Shown: positions 45,599 to 54,449, counted from the stretch's first letter. The stretch is DNA of 64,000 nucleotides from Nodosilinea sp. LEGE 07088 (GCF_015207395.1 NZ_JADEWX010000012.1:1-64000); one strand, 5' to 3'. The notes: generated from the sequence alone by a model not told the origin. Translations and numbers: made by a program.

Positions 45599-47335
45599 CT
45601 AGACCGTTGGAGTATGGTCTAACGAGTGGGCTAATTTCTGCATAATCATAGCTTCTACCGCCTCAGGGGCAAGGGGGCGTGAAAATAGATAGCCTTGCCC
45701 CAATTCACACCGCAGTGCTTTGAGTTGGGCATAGTGGCGCGGGGTTTCAATCCCTTCTGCCACTACGTCGAGGCCCAAATTCCAGGCCAGGCGTACCACC
45801 GACTGTAGAATCTCTAGTTTCTCAAAGTCTTGGTCGGCGTTTTCAATAAACGACCGATCGATCTTGAGGCAGTCAAAGGGAAAGCGATGCAAGTAGCTGA
45901 GAGATGAATAGCCAGTGCCAAAATCATCGACCAAGAGTTTGATCCCCATAGCCTTGATCTGCTCTAGGGTTTTAATGATGGTATCTGAGTGATCAATCAG
46001 CACTCCTTCAGTAATTTCAATCTTGAGCCGATGGGCGTCAAACCCTGTTTTAACTATAATCTCCTGAATCTTTGTAGCTAGATTGTGCTCAGAAAACTGT
46101 TTGCTCGACATGTTGACGCTGACCGTAAAACCGGCCATGACAGGATAAGTCGTGGTCCATGCCTGCATTTGGCGGCAGGCTTCGGTCATCACCCACCAGC
46201 CCAAGGGGATAATTAGCCCTGTAGCCTCTGCAATATGGATAAACTCTCCCGGTGGCAGCAGCCCCCGAGTCGGGTGCTGCCATCGCACCAGGGCCTCAAA
46301 ACCACAAATCTCCTGGTTGCTAATCGTCACAATGGGCTGATAGTGCAAGCGTAGCTCGCCTTTTGCTAGAGCCTGGCGCAGGTCAATTTCTGTCTGCAGA
46401 CGCAGGTTTTGCTGCATGCGTAGTGAACTATCGAAAATGTGCCACATCTGGTTGGGTTTGTCTTTAATTTGATACATGGCAACGTCGGCGTCGCGTAGCC
46501 ACTCTCCGGCACTTTGGTAGGTAGCTGGGCCCAGGGCAATGCCAATGCTGGCACTAATATAGACTTCCTGGGACAGCAGCAAAAACGGTTGGCCAATAGC
46601 AGCATAGAGCTGCTCAGCTAGATCAATAGCGCTGGAGCTGGTGGCAATATCCTCAACCAATACAGCAAATTCATCGCCTCCCAGGCGAGCAATGGTGCAA
46701 TCAGGGGGCACTATTGCCTGTAGTCTGGAGCCTACCTCAACTAGCACGTCATCTCCGACTCGGTGGCCCAGGTTATCGTTGATCACTTTAAATCGATTCA
46801 AATCGATAAATAGCAGCGCCATGAGCCCGTTAGGATGCTCGTGGGCTAAGGCCAGCGCATGGCTCAGCCGATCCATAAACAAATGACGATTGGGCAATCC
46901 GGTGAGCGTATCGTGAAAGGCCTGGGCTATCAAGGTGGCCTCCCGCTGCTTAGAGGCAGAGATGTCTCGCAGGGTGAGCAGGCTATGCCCTGACCCTGGC
47001 CCTGGGTAAGGGCAACTGGTGACGGTGACCCAGCGATGACAGGGAGGCGATGCCATCACCAGCAGCAGCTCTTCGTTGTTGAGGTGCTGGCCCGACAGCG
47101 CCCTGTTTAAAGGGAGCTCGGCGGCGACCAAGGGCCGATGATGAGGGTCTAGTACCTGGTACGCAGTAGTCTTATTGGGGACTGCTAGTCCTTCTAATCC
47201 CCCTGGTAGAAGCGCCTCAGTTGCAGGGTTGCAAAACACGATTCCCCCTGCCTGGTCAATCACCACAATCGCCTCTGATAGCTGGCTGAGTACCGTCAAG
47301 TAAAACTCAGGCTGGGTGGATAAGGGCTGTGGCAT
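45599..47335 (-). CDS. PAS-GGDEF-EAL protein (c-di-GMP turnover)
   Basis: A 578-residue soluble signalling protein. PAS domain at about 10-120 (SQLSEAIVVIDQAGGIVFCNPATEALL), GGDEF at about 140-300 with the intact active site RLGGDEFAVL, and EAL at about 315-565 with all usual catalytic residues (FEALVRWQHP, EITEGV, DDFGTGYSSLSYL, KIDRSFI, AEGIET, QGYLFSRP). The inhibitory RxxD site five residues before GGDEF is absent. Both making and breaking c-di-GMP are therefore possible. I use the ATG at 47335; the open frame starts at 47434 with a hydrophobic stretch that is probably not coding. Confidence 0.92.
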   Translation of the reverse strand: MPQPLSTQPEFYLTVLSQLSEAIVVIDQAGGIVFCNPATEALLPGGLEGLAVPNKTTAYQVLDPHHRPLVAAELPLNRALSGQHLNNEELLLVMASPPCHRWVTVTSCPYPGPGSGHSLLTLRDISASKQREATLIAQAFHDTLTGLPNRHLFMDRLSHALALAHEHPNGLMALLFIDLNRFKVINDNLGHRVGDDVLVEVGSRLQAIVPPDCTIARLGGDEFAVLVEDIATSSSAIDLAEQLYAAIGQPFLLLSQEVYISASIGIALGPATYQSAGEWLRDADVAMYQIKDKPNQMWHIFDSSLRMQQNLRLQTEIDLRQALAKGELRLHYQPIVTISNQEICGFEALVRWQHPTRGLLPPGEFIHIAEATGLIIPLGWWVMTEACRQMQAWTTTYPVMAGFTVSVNMSSKQFSEHNLATKIQEIIVKTGFDAHRLKIEITEGVLIDHSDTIIKTLEQIKAMGIKLLVDDFGTGYSSLSYLHRFPFDCLKIDRSFIENADQDFEKLEILQSVVRLAWNLGLDVVAEGIETPRHYAQLKALRCELGQGYLFSRPLAPEAVEAMIMQKLAHSLDHTPTV

Positions 47336-47883
47336 AGAGACGACCGTCACAAAGAGATACGAAGTTAGAGGAAATGAATAAACTGAGATACCTAGGAGCG
47401 CTGGGCCGATGCGGTTGGGCAGGGAGGATGACAACTGTTAAGCTAATATTGCCCAAAATAGCCATGGGGTAGCTAGCTCAGTCCGTACCGATAAACTCCT
47501 TCAGGCCGCTATTCAGGCCAGGATTAACATATTTATTGCAATTGTTTTGTGAAACTTAGTGTAGGTTGCTGGGAAAGATTGGCTGATTTTGGAGAAGCTA
47601 GTTTAAGCGGATTAAGGCAGTGCTTACAGGACTTAAACTAAAACGGGTGCACTTGTTAGGAGCTGTTGTCGCTTTGGACATAGATGATCTAGGCCAACGC
47701 TGGGTTCGTTAAACTAGTCCATTGGGGCGTCAGTTGGTTGACTGTTTGGGATCACAGGGGCTGAGGGGAGACCGGCATGGTAGCTGACTGCTGCCAAGCA
47801 ATACTAGGGCTTGGGGTTGTCTACGGGTTTCTAGTAGAGATGTGACCTTTAAAGGTTGAGCTTAATCGCCAGGCTGACAAAAA
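47336..47883. other. Divergent intergenic region between the GGDEF-EAL and kinase genes
   Basis: About 550 bases, with the first 100 possibly coding if the GGDEF-EAL protein starts earlier. I find no RNA gene, strong hairpin or repeat. AT-rich patches at about 47520-47560 and a long stretch without start codons are all that can be said. Confidence 0.4.
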
Positions 47884-49749
47884 ATGCTGGGCAGCATGGA
47901 TCAAACATTATTGGGAGGTCGTTATCAGGTCATTCGGCGGCTAGGATCCGGAGGATTCAGCCGCACGTTCTTAGTGAACGATGTGCACCTGCCGAATCAT
48001 CCCCGTTGCGTCATTAAGCAACTCAAGGTGCAGGATAAAGATACCGGCACCCTAGATATGGCTCGTCGTCTGTTTGATACCGAAGCCAGAGTGCTCTATC
48101 AGTTGGGTAGTCATCCCCAGATTCCGGCACTGATGGCTCACTTTGAGGAAGATCAGGAATTTTATCTGGCCCAAGAATATATCGAAGGGAGCCGTCTTAG
48201 CCGCCATGTGGAGGAGGGGAAACCCTGGTCCGAAACCCGTGTAGTGCTGCTGCTGCAAGAGGTGCTAGAGATTCTCTCGTTTGTGCATGGTCAGCAGGTG
48301 ATTCATCGAGATATTAAGCCGTCTAACCTCATTCGTCGCCACCGTGATGGCAAGCTAGTGCTGATTGACTTTGGTGCAGTCAAGCAGGTGACCTCGTCGC
48401 CGTTGCTCGATGCTGAAACTGGGGCCACCAATATTACGGTGGCGATTGGTACCCATGGCTATATGCCTAACGAACAGTATGCGGGTAAGCCTCGCTTTAG
48501 CAGCGATGTGTACGCGGTGGGTATATTGGGTATTCGAGCGCTGACGGGGATGTACCCCCAAAAGATTGACGAAGACCCGATTACCAGCGAATTGGCCTGG
48601 CGTCAATATGCGCCAGAGGTGTCGTCGCCATTGGCGACAGTGCTCGATAAGATGGTTCGCTATGACTTTCGCGATCGCTACCCTACCGCCCAAGAGGCGC
48701 TGGCAGCGCTACAAAACCTACCTAATCCTCTCCACGGTCTGGTGGGTACTCAGATTTATCGAACCTGGATGAAGGGTACTCGGGGGCGTGGGCCAACCTT
48801 TCCCGGGGATGACACGAATACGGCCATGGGGCCTACCGAAACGACCGAACCCACGGCTTTTGCCGATGACCAAGACTCGACGTCACTGTTTCCGGTCGAT
48901 TTAGACTCCAGCCATAGTGGTGTGCTGGCCGCATCACCACCGGTCGAGCCAAAGCGGTCGATGACGCCAGGGCTCATGTCGGCCTTCTCCAAGCGGCATT
49001 CTTGGCTGCTAATGCTGGCGACCGGGGCTGTGCTAGGAACTCTGGGGTTGGGGCTGGGGCTTTGGCGCAGCGGCTTTACGATTGGCTTCCAACCAGCCCT
49101 GCTCTCCGGTAACGTACTCCCTTTCCAACGGGCCGAGGTGCCCTCTCCGCTGATTGATTTCGGCCTGCTGTTGCCTGCTGAAGAAAAAGCTGTCTACCTG
49201 AGTCGCCAGGGCGATCGCCTGTGGAGTCAGGGACGTTATCCCGACGCTCTGGCCACCTACAACGAATCTGTGGCTGCGCAGAGCGACTACGCACCGGCCT
49301 ACCTGGGGCGCTGCAAAACCCTAATTTCCCTCAAGCGACCGATTGAGGCCATTGCTGCCTGCGACGATGCCTTGGCCTACAGTACCTACTACCCTGCGGC
49401 GTTACGCAGCAAAGGGAATGCTGAAGAGCAGCAGGGCAAACTGTTGGCGGCGCTCGCCCTCTATGAAAGCACCAATCGCCAAATGCCCGCTATGTTTGAG
49501 GCCTGGCTTGATCGGGGCCGAGTGTTGCAAAAACTCGGGCGATCGGCCGAGGCGATCGCGGCTATTGACCAAGCGATCGCCCGCAATCGGGAATCGGCCG
49601 AGGCCTGGACGGTTCGTGGTGAAGCGACCTGGGCTTTAAATCGCTACGACCAGGCCATCATCGCCTCAGAAAAAGCCTTACAGCTTGATCCCGACTACGC
49701 CCCGGCCCAAGACCTGCGCCAGCGTGCCCGTGAAACTATCGGCCGCTAG
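47884..49749 (+). CDS. Ser/Thr protein kinase with TPR repeats
   Basis: A 621-residue eukaryotic-type kinase of the cyanobacterial Pkn2/SPK family. Kinase domain at about 12-280: Gly loop RLGSGGFSRTF, Lys45, catalytic HRDIKPSNLI (Asp143), DFG (Asp162) and GTHGYMPNEQYAG as activation segment. An acidic linker, one membrane helix at about 375-395 (WLLMLATGAVLGTLGLGLGLW) and four or so TPR units (about 440-615) follow on the other side of the membrane. TPRs usually bind partner proteins. An ATG at 47896 is an alternative start. The substrate is unknown. Confidence 0.93.
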   Translation: MLGSMDQTLLGGRYQVIRRLGSGGFSRTFLVNDVHLPNHPRCVIKQLKVQDKDTGTLDMARRLFDTEARVLYQLGSHPQIPALMAHFEEDQEFYLAQEYIEGSRLSRHVEEGKPWSETRVVLLLQEVLEILSFVHGQQVIHRDIKPSNLIRRHRDGKLVLIDFGAVKQVTSSPLLDAETGATNITVAIGTHGYMPNEQYAGKPRFSSDVYAVGILGIRALTGMYPQKIDEDPITSELAWRQYAPEVSSPLATVLDKMVRYDFRDRYPTAQEALAALQNLPNPLHGLVGTQIYRTWMKGTRGRGPTFPGDDTNTAMGPTETTEPTAFADDQDSTSLFPVDLDSSHSGVLAASPPVEPKRSMTPGLMSAFSKRHSWLLMLATGAVLGTLGLGLGLWRSGFTIGFQPALLSGNVLPFQRAEVPSPLIDFGLLLPAEEKAVYLSRQGDRLWSQGRYPDALATYNESVAAQSDYAPAYLGRCKTLISLKRPIEAIAACDDALAYSTYYPAALRSKGNAEEQQGKLLAALALYESTNRQMPAMFEAWLDRGRVLQKLGRSAEAIAAIDQAIARNRESAEAWTVRGEATWALNRYDQAIIASEKALQLDPDYAPAQDLRQRARETIGR

Positions 49750-49783
49750 TGATCTCATCCTGTAGCTTACGCTGAGAGCAGAC

Positions 49784-50671
49784 TTACGGCTGAGCCGGTG
49801 GCGGCCCCACGGTATCGTCTACTTCGATCTGGATCTGGGTCTCTAGCCTAGAGCTAACTCGATTGCCCTCGTGGGTAGTGCCGCTGATGGGCAGGGTTTG
49901 GGCCGGAAAGGGACTGGCTACTAGAACAATGTGGCGATCGCTCACCGCTAGGCCATGGGTGGGGTCAAACCCTCGCCAACCGCCACCTGGCACATACACT
50001 TCGGCCCAGGCATGCAGGTCACGCTCAGGCATGGTGCTGTCGCCTTCTTCGTACCCACTGACAAATCGAGCCGCGAGGCCTACCGCCCGACAGGCCTCTA
50101 TAAAGACCACCGCAAAGTCGCGACAACTACCCAGCTTTTTAGCCAGAGTCACCCCCCCCGGCCAGGGATTGCCGGTCAGTCGGTTGGTGTAATCGCAGGT
50201 GGTGTAGATATGAGTGGTCAGGGCTGTTAAAAATAAGCCCACATTGCCCTCGGTCTGATGGGCCAGGCTCTGAGCTAGGTCTACCACCCCCGGGGCAATG
50301 ACTGGGGCATGGGGCTGGGCAAAGTAGGGAGTTAAGACAGCACTCATGGTGGCGGGGTAATCGATGGGTAGTGTGGCTGCCCAGGGCTCGGCCAGGTAGT
50401 CAAAAGGATTGGTGCGGGATGTGTTTACCGTGGCCGTTGTGATCATCTCGAGCTGATCGACCGGAGTAGGAGTAAACCATAGCCCTACCGTGCTGTTGCC
50501 GTCGGTATCGGTAAGCGTTGCCTGCCGAGTTGGGCTGGGGTTAACCGCAAGGTCAAAGTGGATTAACTGTTGGGCCCCGTCACTGCGAGGTCGTAGGCGC
50601 AGGGTATGAGGGCGCAGGGTGACAGACTGCTGGTAGTGATAGCGAGTAAGATGGCGAATTCGGTAGCGCAT
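49784..50671 (-). CDS. Transglutaminase-like (bacterial N-terminal type) protein
   Basis: A 295-residue protein. It has the beta-rich bacterial transglutaminase-like N-terminal domain (RIRHLTRYHYQQSVTLRPHTLRLRPR) and a papain-like transglutaminase core. Catalytic Cys lies in KLGSCRDFAVVFIEACRAVG, His in DLHAWAEVYVPGGGWRGFDP, and Asp in DPTHG. Such proteins are often proteases or ligases of peptides and occur beside alpha-E and circularly permuted ATP-grasp genes; neither is present here. There is no signal peptide. Substrate unknown. Confidence 0.88.
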   Translation of the reverse strand: MRYRIRHLTRYHYQQSVTLRPHTLRLRPRSDGAQQLIHFDLAVNPSPTRQATLTDTDGNSTVGLWFTPTPVDQLEMITTATVNTSRTNPFDYLAEPWAATLPIDYPATMSAVLTPYFAQPHAPVIAPGVVDLAQSLAHQTEGNVGLFLTALTTHIYTTCDYTNRLTGNPWPGGVTLAKKLGSCRDFAVVFIEACRAVGLAARFVSGYEEGDSTMPERDLHAWAEVYVPGGGWRGFDPTHGLAVSDRHIVLVASPFPAQTLPISGTTHEGNRVSSRLETQIQIEVDDTVGPPPAQP

Positions 50672-51173
50672 AACAAATAAGCATTGAATAAAGAACAGTG
50701 GTTTAGATTTAGGAGGCTACGGTTTGACGATCCAGCAACAGGTTTACGAATGCAGCCAATGGCGCTGTTGCAGCTCAGTCCAAGCCGCTGCAATAGGTCA
50801 TAAATCATTGGTCAGGATCCGAGCCTAGCGATCGAAATGTCATACAATCTCAGCTCACTATTACTCAACTTCATTAGCCGAACTTACAGCTGAATTGTGA
50901 CCCTAGTACCTTTACCTAAAAGCGGGGATCATTGCTCCGAGGTTGATCCCAAGATTAAGGATTAATAAAATAAGGTTGCACCCTGTTAAAAATCAAGACA
51001 TAATAAGTACTTAAGGAAAGCAAACTTTTAGCTTGCGATTGCCCAATAGCAGTCAAAAACAATCTCGCAGGGGTGCAACTCATTGCGAGATTGTTTTTGA
51101 CTAAAATTAGTTCCCAAAATTGCCCATAAAATATCTGATTTATCGTCTTGAAAGCGCTGCCGGAGTCAAAACT
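50672..51173. other. Divergent intergenic region with an orphan hairpin
   Basis: About 500 bases between the transglutaminase gene and the small zinc-ribbon gene, which point away from each other. The left 280 bases look featureless. The right part is AT-rich and holds the perfect 19-base inverted repeat at 51051-51102. An open frame across the hairpin on the minus strand lacks protein-like composition. Confidence 0.5.
51051..51102. repeat. Perfect 19-bp inverted repeat (orphan hairpin)
   Basis: AGTCAAAAACAATCTCGCA (51051-51069) and its exact reverse complement (51084-51102) flank a 14-base loop. Each strand gives a stem with a run of five T or A in its lower part, like a bidirectional terminator. 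Because it is upstream of both flanking genes, it does not end either of them. A small RNA, a miniature mobile element remnant or a 5' leader structure of the next gene are all possible. Confidence 0.6.
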
Positions 51174-51362
51174 ATGAATAGCTTTTTTCAACAGGTTCAT
51201 TGCCCCAATTGTGGACATTTAGCAGAACGACATTATATTTATCCTGACCAGCTAGTGCGTACCCAATGTGCTGCCTGTGACTATCTCATGATCACCTGCG
51301 CCCGCACCGGAAAAGTGATTGAGTCCTATGCGCCAGGGCTGTTTGCCACCTCAGCCCGCTAG
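51174..51362 (+). CDS. Small cyanobacterial zinc-ribbon protein
   Basis: A 62-residue protein with two Cys pairs, CPNCG and CAACDY, spaced as in a zinc ribbon, plus a later Cys in ITCARTGKVIESYAPGL. Similar short cyanobacterial proteins are sometimes annotated as PriA helicase fragments, which seems to be an error of propagation. The start at the ATG at 51174 gives MNSFFQQVHCPNCG; an ATG at 51120 is upstream in frame but adds a stretch without similarity. A hairpin follows. Function unknown; possibly nucleic-acid or metal binding. Confidence 0.72.
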   Translation: MNSFFQQVHCPNCGHLAERHYIYPDQLVRTQCAACDYLMITCARTGKVIESYAPGLFATSAR

Positions 51363-51411
51363 GGTGTTGCTGCCTCAAGGATGTTGATAAACCCTTTGGC
51401 CTGTTTGCTTC

Positions 51412-51448
51412 AAACCCCGGCTCTCTCTATTGGAGAAAGCCGGGGTTT
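51412..51448 (+). terminator. Terminator after the zinc-ribbon gene
   Basis: AAACCCCGGCT (51412-51422) pairs with AGCCGGGGTTT (51438-51448), with partial pairing inside the loop. ATTGTA follows, so the T tract is weak. It lies 50 bases after the stop codon and before the codA-like gene. Confidence 0.75.
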
Positions 51449-51529
51449 ATTGTAGGCTACCGCAAGCTTTTGCCCCAATGCACTCGATATAGTTAAGACC
51501 AAAGCACAGCATAGGTTGAATTGTAGAAG

Positions 51530-52771
51530 ATGGGGGCTATGGAGTTGATTTTGCGCGACTGTCGATTGCCCAGCGGTGAGGCAGTGGATATAGGTCTAGA
51601 TCAGGGCATCATTTGTGCCCTAGCGCCGCAACTGGTCGCCTCGGCTCATCAGGAACTTAACCTGGGGGGCAAACTGGTCAGCGCTCCCTTTGTCGAGTCT
51701 CATATCCACCTGGATTCAGCTTTGACCGCCGGTCAACCTCGCTGGAATCAGAGCGGTACCCTGTTTGAGGGAATTGAAATTTGGCGCGATCGCAAACAGT
51801 CGCTCACCCTCGACGATGTCAAAGAACGGGCGATCGCGACCCTCAAACTCCAGGCCCAGCAGGGCGTGCTGTTTGTGCGCAGTCACGCTGACGTCAGTGA
51901 ACCCAACCTGGTCGCCCTCCAGGCGCTACTGGAGGTGCGCGATGCGGTCAGAGACTGGATTACCGTGCAGGTGGTGGCTTTTCCCCAGGATGGTCTCTAC
52001 GGTAGCCCTGGCAATCTCGAGCTGATGGAAAAAGCCCTAAACCTGGGGGCCGATGCTGTGGGCGGCATTCCCCACTACGAAATGACCCGCGAAGACGGGG
52101 TGCAGTCGGTGCACCATATTTTTGAGTTAGCCCAGCGCTACGATCGCCTGATTGATATCCACTGCGACGAAATCGACGATGACCAGTCGCGCTTTTTAGA
52201 AGTTGTAGCTGCCAACGCCGTGCGTTCGGGGCTTGGGGCTCGGGTGACGGCCAGCCACACCACGGCCTTTGCCAGCTACAACAACGCCTACGCCTTCAAA
52301 CTCATGGGGCTGCTGGGGCGTTCCAACATCAACTTTATCGCCAACCCGCTGATTAACATCACCCTCCAGGGGCGCACCGATACCTACCCCAAACGGCGCG
52401 GCGTCACCCGCGTAAAAGAGCTGTGGCAGCAGGGCCTCAATGTCAGTCTTGGCCACGACTGCGTGCAAGACCCCTGGTACAGCCTAGGCGATGGCAGCAT
52501 GCTGGGGGTCGCTGCTATGGCTATCCATGTGTGCCAGATGACCGGTCAGGATGAAATTGCAGCCTGCTATGACATGATTACAGCCAATGGAGCCAAAACC
52601 CTGGCCCTAGGGGATGCCTATGGCCTAGAGGTGGGTAAACCCGCCAACCTGATTGTGCTAGATGCCACCAGCCCCTACGATGCCCTGCGCCGCACCGCCA
52701 CGGTGACCCATGTTTTCTCGCGGGGCAAGCTGCTGGTGGAGACTCGGCCAGCGGCGGTGCGCTGGGCTTGA
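51530..52771 (+). CDS. CodA-family pyrimidine deaminase, possibly 5-methylcytosine deaminase
   Basis: A 413-residue amidohydrolase very close to E. coli cytosine deaminase CodA along its whole length. Metal ligands are present: His58 and His60 in FVESHIHLD, His211 and catalytic Glu214 in DIHCDEIDD, His243 in ASHTTA and Asp310 in GHDCVQDPWY. The residue after Asp310, Asp314 in E. coli CodA, is Cys311 here. Published work on CodA relatives treats this position as the one that decides against 5-methylcytosine, and enzymes lacking the Asp deaminate it to thymine. The substrate is thus open between cytosine and 5-methylcytosine. An ATG at 51539 is an alternative start. No permease gene adjoins it. 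Confidence 0.88.
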   Translation: MGAMELILRDCRLPSGEAVDIGLDQGIICALAPQLVASAHQELNLGGKLVSAPFVESHIHLDSALTAGQPRWNQSGTLFEGIEIWRDRKQSLTLDDVKERAIATLKLQAQQGVLFVRSHADVSEPNLVALQALLEVRDAVRDWITVQVVAFPQDGLYGSPGNLELMEKALNLGADAVGGIPHYEMTREDGVQSVHHIFELAQRYDRLIDIHCDEIDDDQSRFLEVVAANAVRSGLGARVTASHTTAFASYNNAYAFKLMGLLGRSNINFIANPLINITLQGRTDTYPKRRGVTRVKELWQQGLNVSLGHDCVQDPWYSLGDGSMLGVAAMAIHVCQMTGQDEIAACYDMITANGAKTLALGDAYGLEVGKPANLIVLDATSPYDALRRTATVTHVFSRGKLLVETRPAAVRWA

Positions 52772-52829
52772 GTTTGAATGAAATGGGAGGCGTTCTTACC
52801 CTCCCCTCCAAGACTGACCTAATGAAAGC

Positions 52830-53594
52830 CTAATGAAAGTACGAGGCCCCATTGATGTCAAAGGTGGCCCCAGTCGCGTGAGGCGCGAGGCCAGCGACTA
52901 AAAAAGCCACCAGATTGGCAATATCTTGAGGCTCTGCCGGAGCACCCATGGGGATGTCGCGGGTAACGTAGTCGGCCCCCCGTTCGGCCATGACCTGCTC
53001 GATGCGGTCGGTGCGCACAAAGCCGGGTGCGATCGCATAGGCTCGCACACCATCCTGGGCAAACCCCTTCGCAATCGAGCGGGTCAACCCGATGACGCCA
53101 CCCTTGGAGGCGGCATAGGCCATAAACTCAGGGCCATCGCCACGAAAGGCTGCCCGACTGGCTAGGTTAACCAGGGTGCCGCCGCCTTGGGTCTGCCAGT
53201 GGGCAATGGCGGCTCGACAGAGATCGGCCACAGCAATCAAGTTGACCTGGATAGTGGTTTGCCAGGCGGTAGACCACTGCTCCCAAGCGGAGGAGATCGG
53301 GGCAGTAGGCATAATAGCGGCATTGTTGACCACAGCATCAAGACTGCCTTGCCAGTCTAGGGCCTGCTGCCACAAGGTTTGCCCTGCCCCTGGGAGGGCT
53401 AAATCGGCCTGAATCAAATGCACGCGCTCAGGCCCCAGTTCGTCAGCGATCTGATTGACTTCGACGATTCCCTGGCTGTAATGGAGAATCACCGCTGCCC
53501 CGGCCTCGTGGAGGGTACGGGCGATCGCAGCGCCAATGCCTCGAGACGCACCGGTCACCAAAACGGTGGTGTTGTCTAAATCAATCGACGGCAT
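52830..53594 (-). CDS. SDR-family oxidoreductase (FabG-like)
   Basis: A 254-residue classical short-chain dehydrogenase. The nucleotide motif VLVTGASRGIGAAIA (TGxxxGIG) suggests NADPH, then NNAAI, the catalytic Ser in LVNLASRAAF, and YAASKGG with Tyr and Lys. The C-terminal AIAPGFVRTDRI is usual for the FabG group. It is not next to other fatty acid genes, so it is probably a side-path reductase, not the main FabG. It is divergent from the first hli gene. Confidence 0.88.
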   Translation of the reverse strand: MPSIDLDNTTVLVTGASRGIGAAIARTLHEAGAAVILHYSQGIVEVNQIADELGPERVHLIQADLALPGAGQTLWQQALDWQGSLDAVVNNAAIMPTAPISSAWEQWSTAWQTTIQVNLIAVADLCRAAIAHWQTQGGGTLVNLASRAAFRGDGPEFMAYAASKGGVIGLTRSIAKGFAQDGVRAYAIAPGFVRTDRIEQVMAERGADYVTRDIPMGAPAEPQDIANLVAFLVAGLAPHATGATFDINGASYFH

Positions 53595-53663
53595 GGTTCT
53601 GGGCTCACCACTGGTAAACGCTAAAAACTTTTGGGCTAAGAGCTGCTGCGGAATAGATCAATG

Positions 53664-53688
53664 AATTGTTGCAATTATTGCAACAATT
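53664..53688. promoter_or_regulatory. 25-bp palindrome next to the hli promoter
   Basis: AATTGTTGCAA (53664-53674) and TTGCAACAATT (53678-53688) are perfect inverted copies around TTA. It ends one base before the HLR1 box. Its size and symmetry fit a dimeric repressor or activator site. It also lies 70 bases before the divergent SDR gene and may serve both. No known regulator is assigned. Confidence 0.5.
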
Positions 53689-53689
53689 G

Positions 53690-53707
53690 TTTACATTGTG
53701 TTACAAT
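53690..53707 (+). promoter_or_regulatory. HLR1 element (RpaB binding site) of the first hli gene
   Basis: TTTACATT-GT-GTTACAAT matches the HLR1 consensus (G/T)TTACAWWNN(G/T)TTACAWW at every position. HLR1 is the site of the response regulator RpaB in cyanobacterial high-light genes. TACAAT in its second half may also serve as the -10 box, in which case RpaB would cover the core promoter and repress under low light. It lies 36 bases before the ATG. Confidence 0.85.
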
Positions 53708-53742
53708 ACTCGAAGAAAGAATTAGCTGGAGACCTTAACATT

Positions 53743-53955
53743 ATGACCACGAGCGGGTATACCACAGAAGATGGCGGTCGCTTAAACAACTACGCTGTCG
53801 AGCCCAAGGTCTATGTAGACGATAGTCAGCAGTTTGGCTTTAACGAATACGCCGAAAAGCTGAATGGTCGTCTGGCTATGATTGGTTTTGTTTCGGCGAT
53901 TCTATTTGAAGCGTTGACGGGCCACGGCATTGTCACCTGGCTCACCAACCTGTAG
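53743..53955 (+). CDS. High-light-inducible protein (Hli/Scp)
   Basis: A 70-residue single-helix chlorophyll-binding-like protein of the thylakoid membrane, involved in photoprotection and chlorophyll handling. The LHC-type motif [18 protein letters not shown] (ExxNGRxAMxGF) begins the one membrane helix, ending in TGHGIVTWL. The start is the ATG at 53743; an in-frame frame beginning at 53698 runs through the HLR1 box and is not coding. Two shorter hli genes follow on the same strand. Confidence 0.95.
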   Translation: MTTSGYTTEDGGRLNNYAVEPKVYVDDSQQFGFNEYAEKLNGRLAMIGFVSAILFEALTGHGIVTWLTNL

Positions 53956-54111
53956 GGCTTACTGAGGCCTGACCCCTCAGACTTGAAGCTTCCTCAAGCT
54001 GATGTCATACCAGCAAGTCAACGTTTCTGGACTACGACCTCAAAAAATGTGTTACGTTAAGTAACAAGATATTGATTTCCGCCCCGTAATCTACATTAGG
54101 AGATATCCACT

Positions 54112-54255
54112 ATGGAAACCAACGACAATAAGTTCGGCTTTGTTTCTTTTGCTGAGACCTGGAATGGCCGTCTGGCCATGTTGGGTTTTGTGATAGGTGT
54201 TGCTACCGAGCTCCTGACTGGCCAGGGCATTTTGTCTCAAGTTGGCTTGATGTAA
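54112..54255 (+). CDS. Short high-light-inducible protein, first of a tandem pair
   Basis: A 47-residue Hli protein: METNDNKFGFVSFAETWNGR begins it, followed by the LAMLGF motif and the TGQGILSQVGLM end. It is almost identical to the next gene, which marks a recent tandem duplication. TAGGAGAT lies nine bases before the ATG. A degenerate HLR1 (GTTACGTT AA GTAACAAG, 54051-54068) lies about 61 bases before the start. A hairpin follows. It should bind chlorophyll as a dimer in the thylakoid. Confidence 0.93.
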   Translation: METNDNKFGFVSFAETWNGRLAMLGFVIGVATELLTGQGILSQVGLM

Positions 54256-54283
54256 ATAGTCGGCAAACTCATGGGTTTGACAC

Positions 54284-54315
54284 AAAAGGGAGCAGCTTAC
54301 CTGCTCCCTTTTGTG
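54284..54315 (+). terminator. Terminator of the second hli gene
   Basis: AAAAGGGAGCAG (54284-54295) pairs with CTGCTCCCTTTT (54301-54312) across CTTAC. The stem can be extended to CACAAAAGGG/CCCTTTTGTG. The T run is inside the stem, as is common in cyanobacterial terminators. It lies 28 bases after the stop codon. Confidence 0.85.
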
Positions 54316-54449
54316 TGCCTGAGCGTTGTATTTGTCAGCATCTCGTGAAGAGACGCACAATATCTTTCCACGACGAAAAAACTATATGTTAAGATAAGTG
54401 ACAGGATGTTAGTTATTGTCCCTTCGTATACATCTAGGAGATATCTGTT

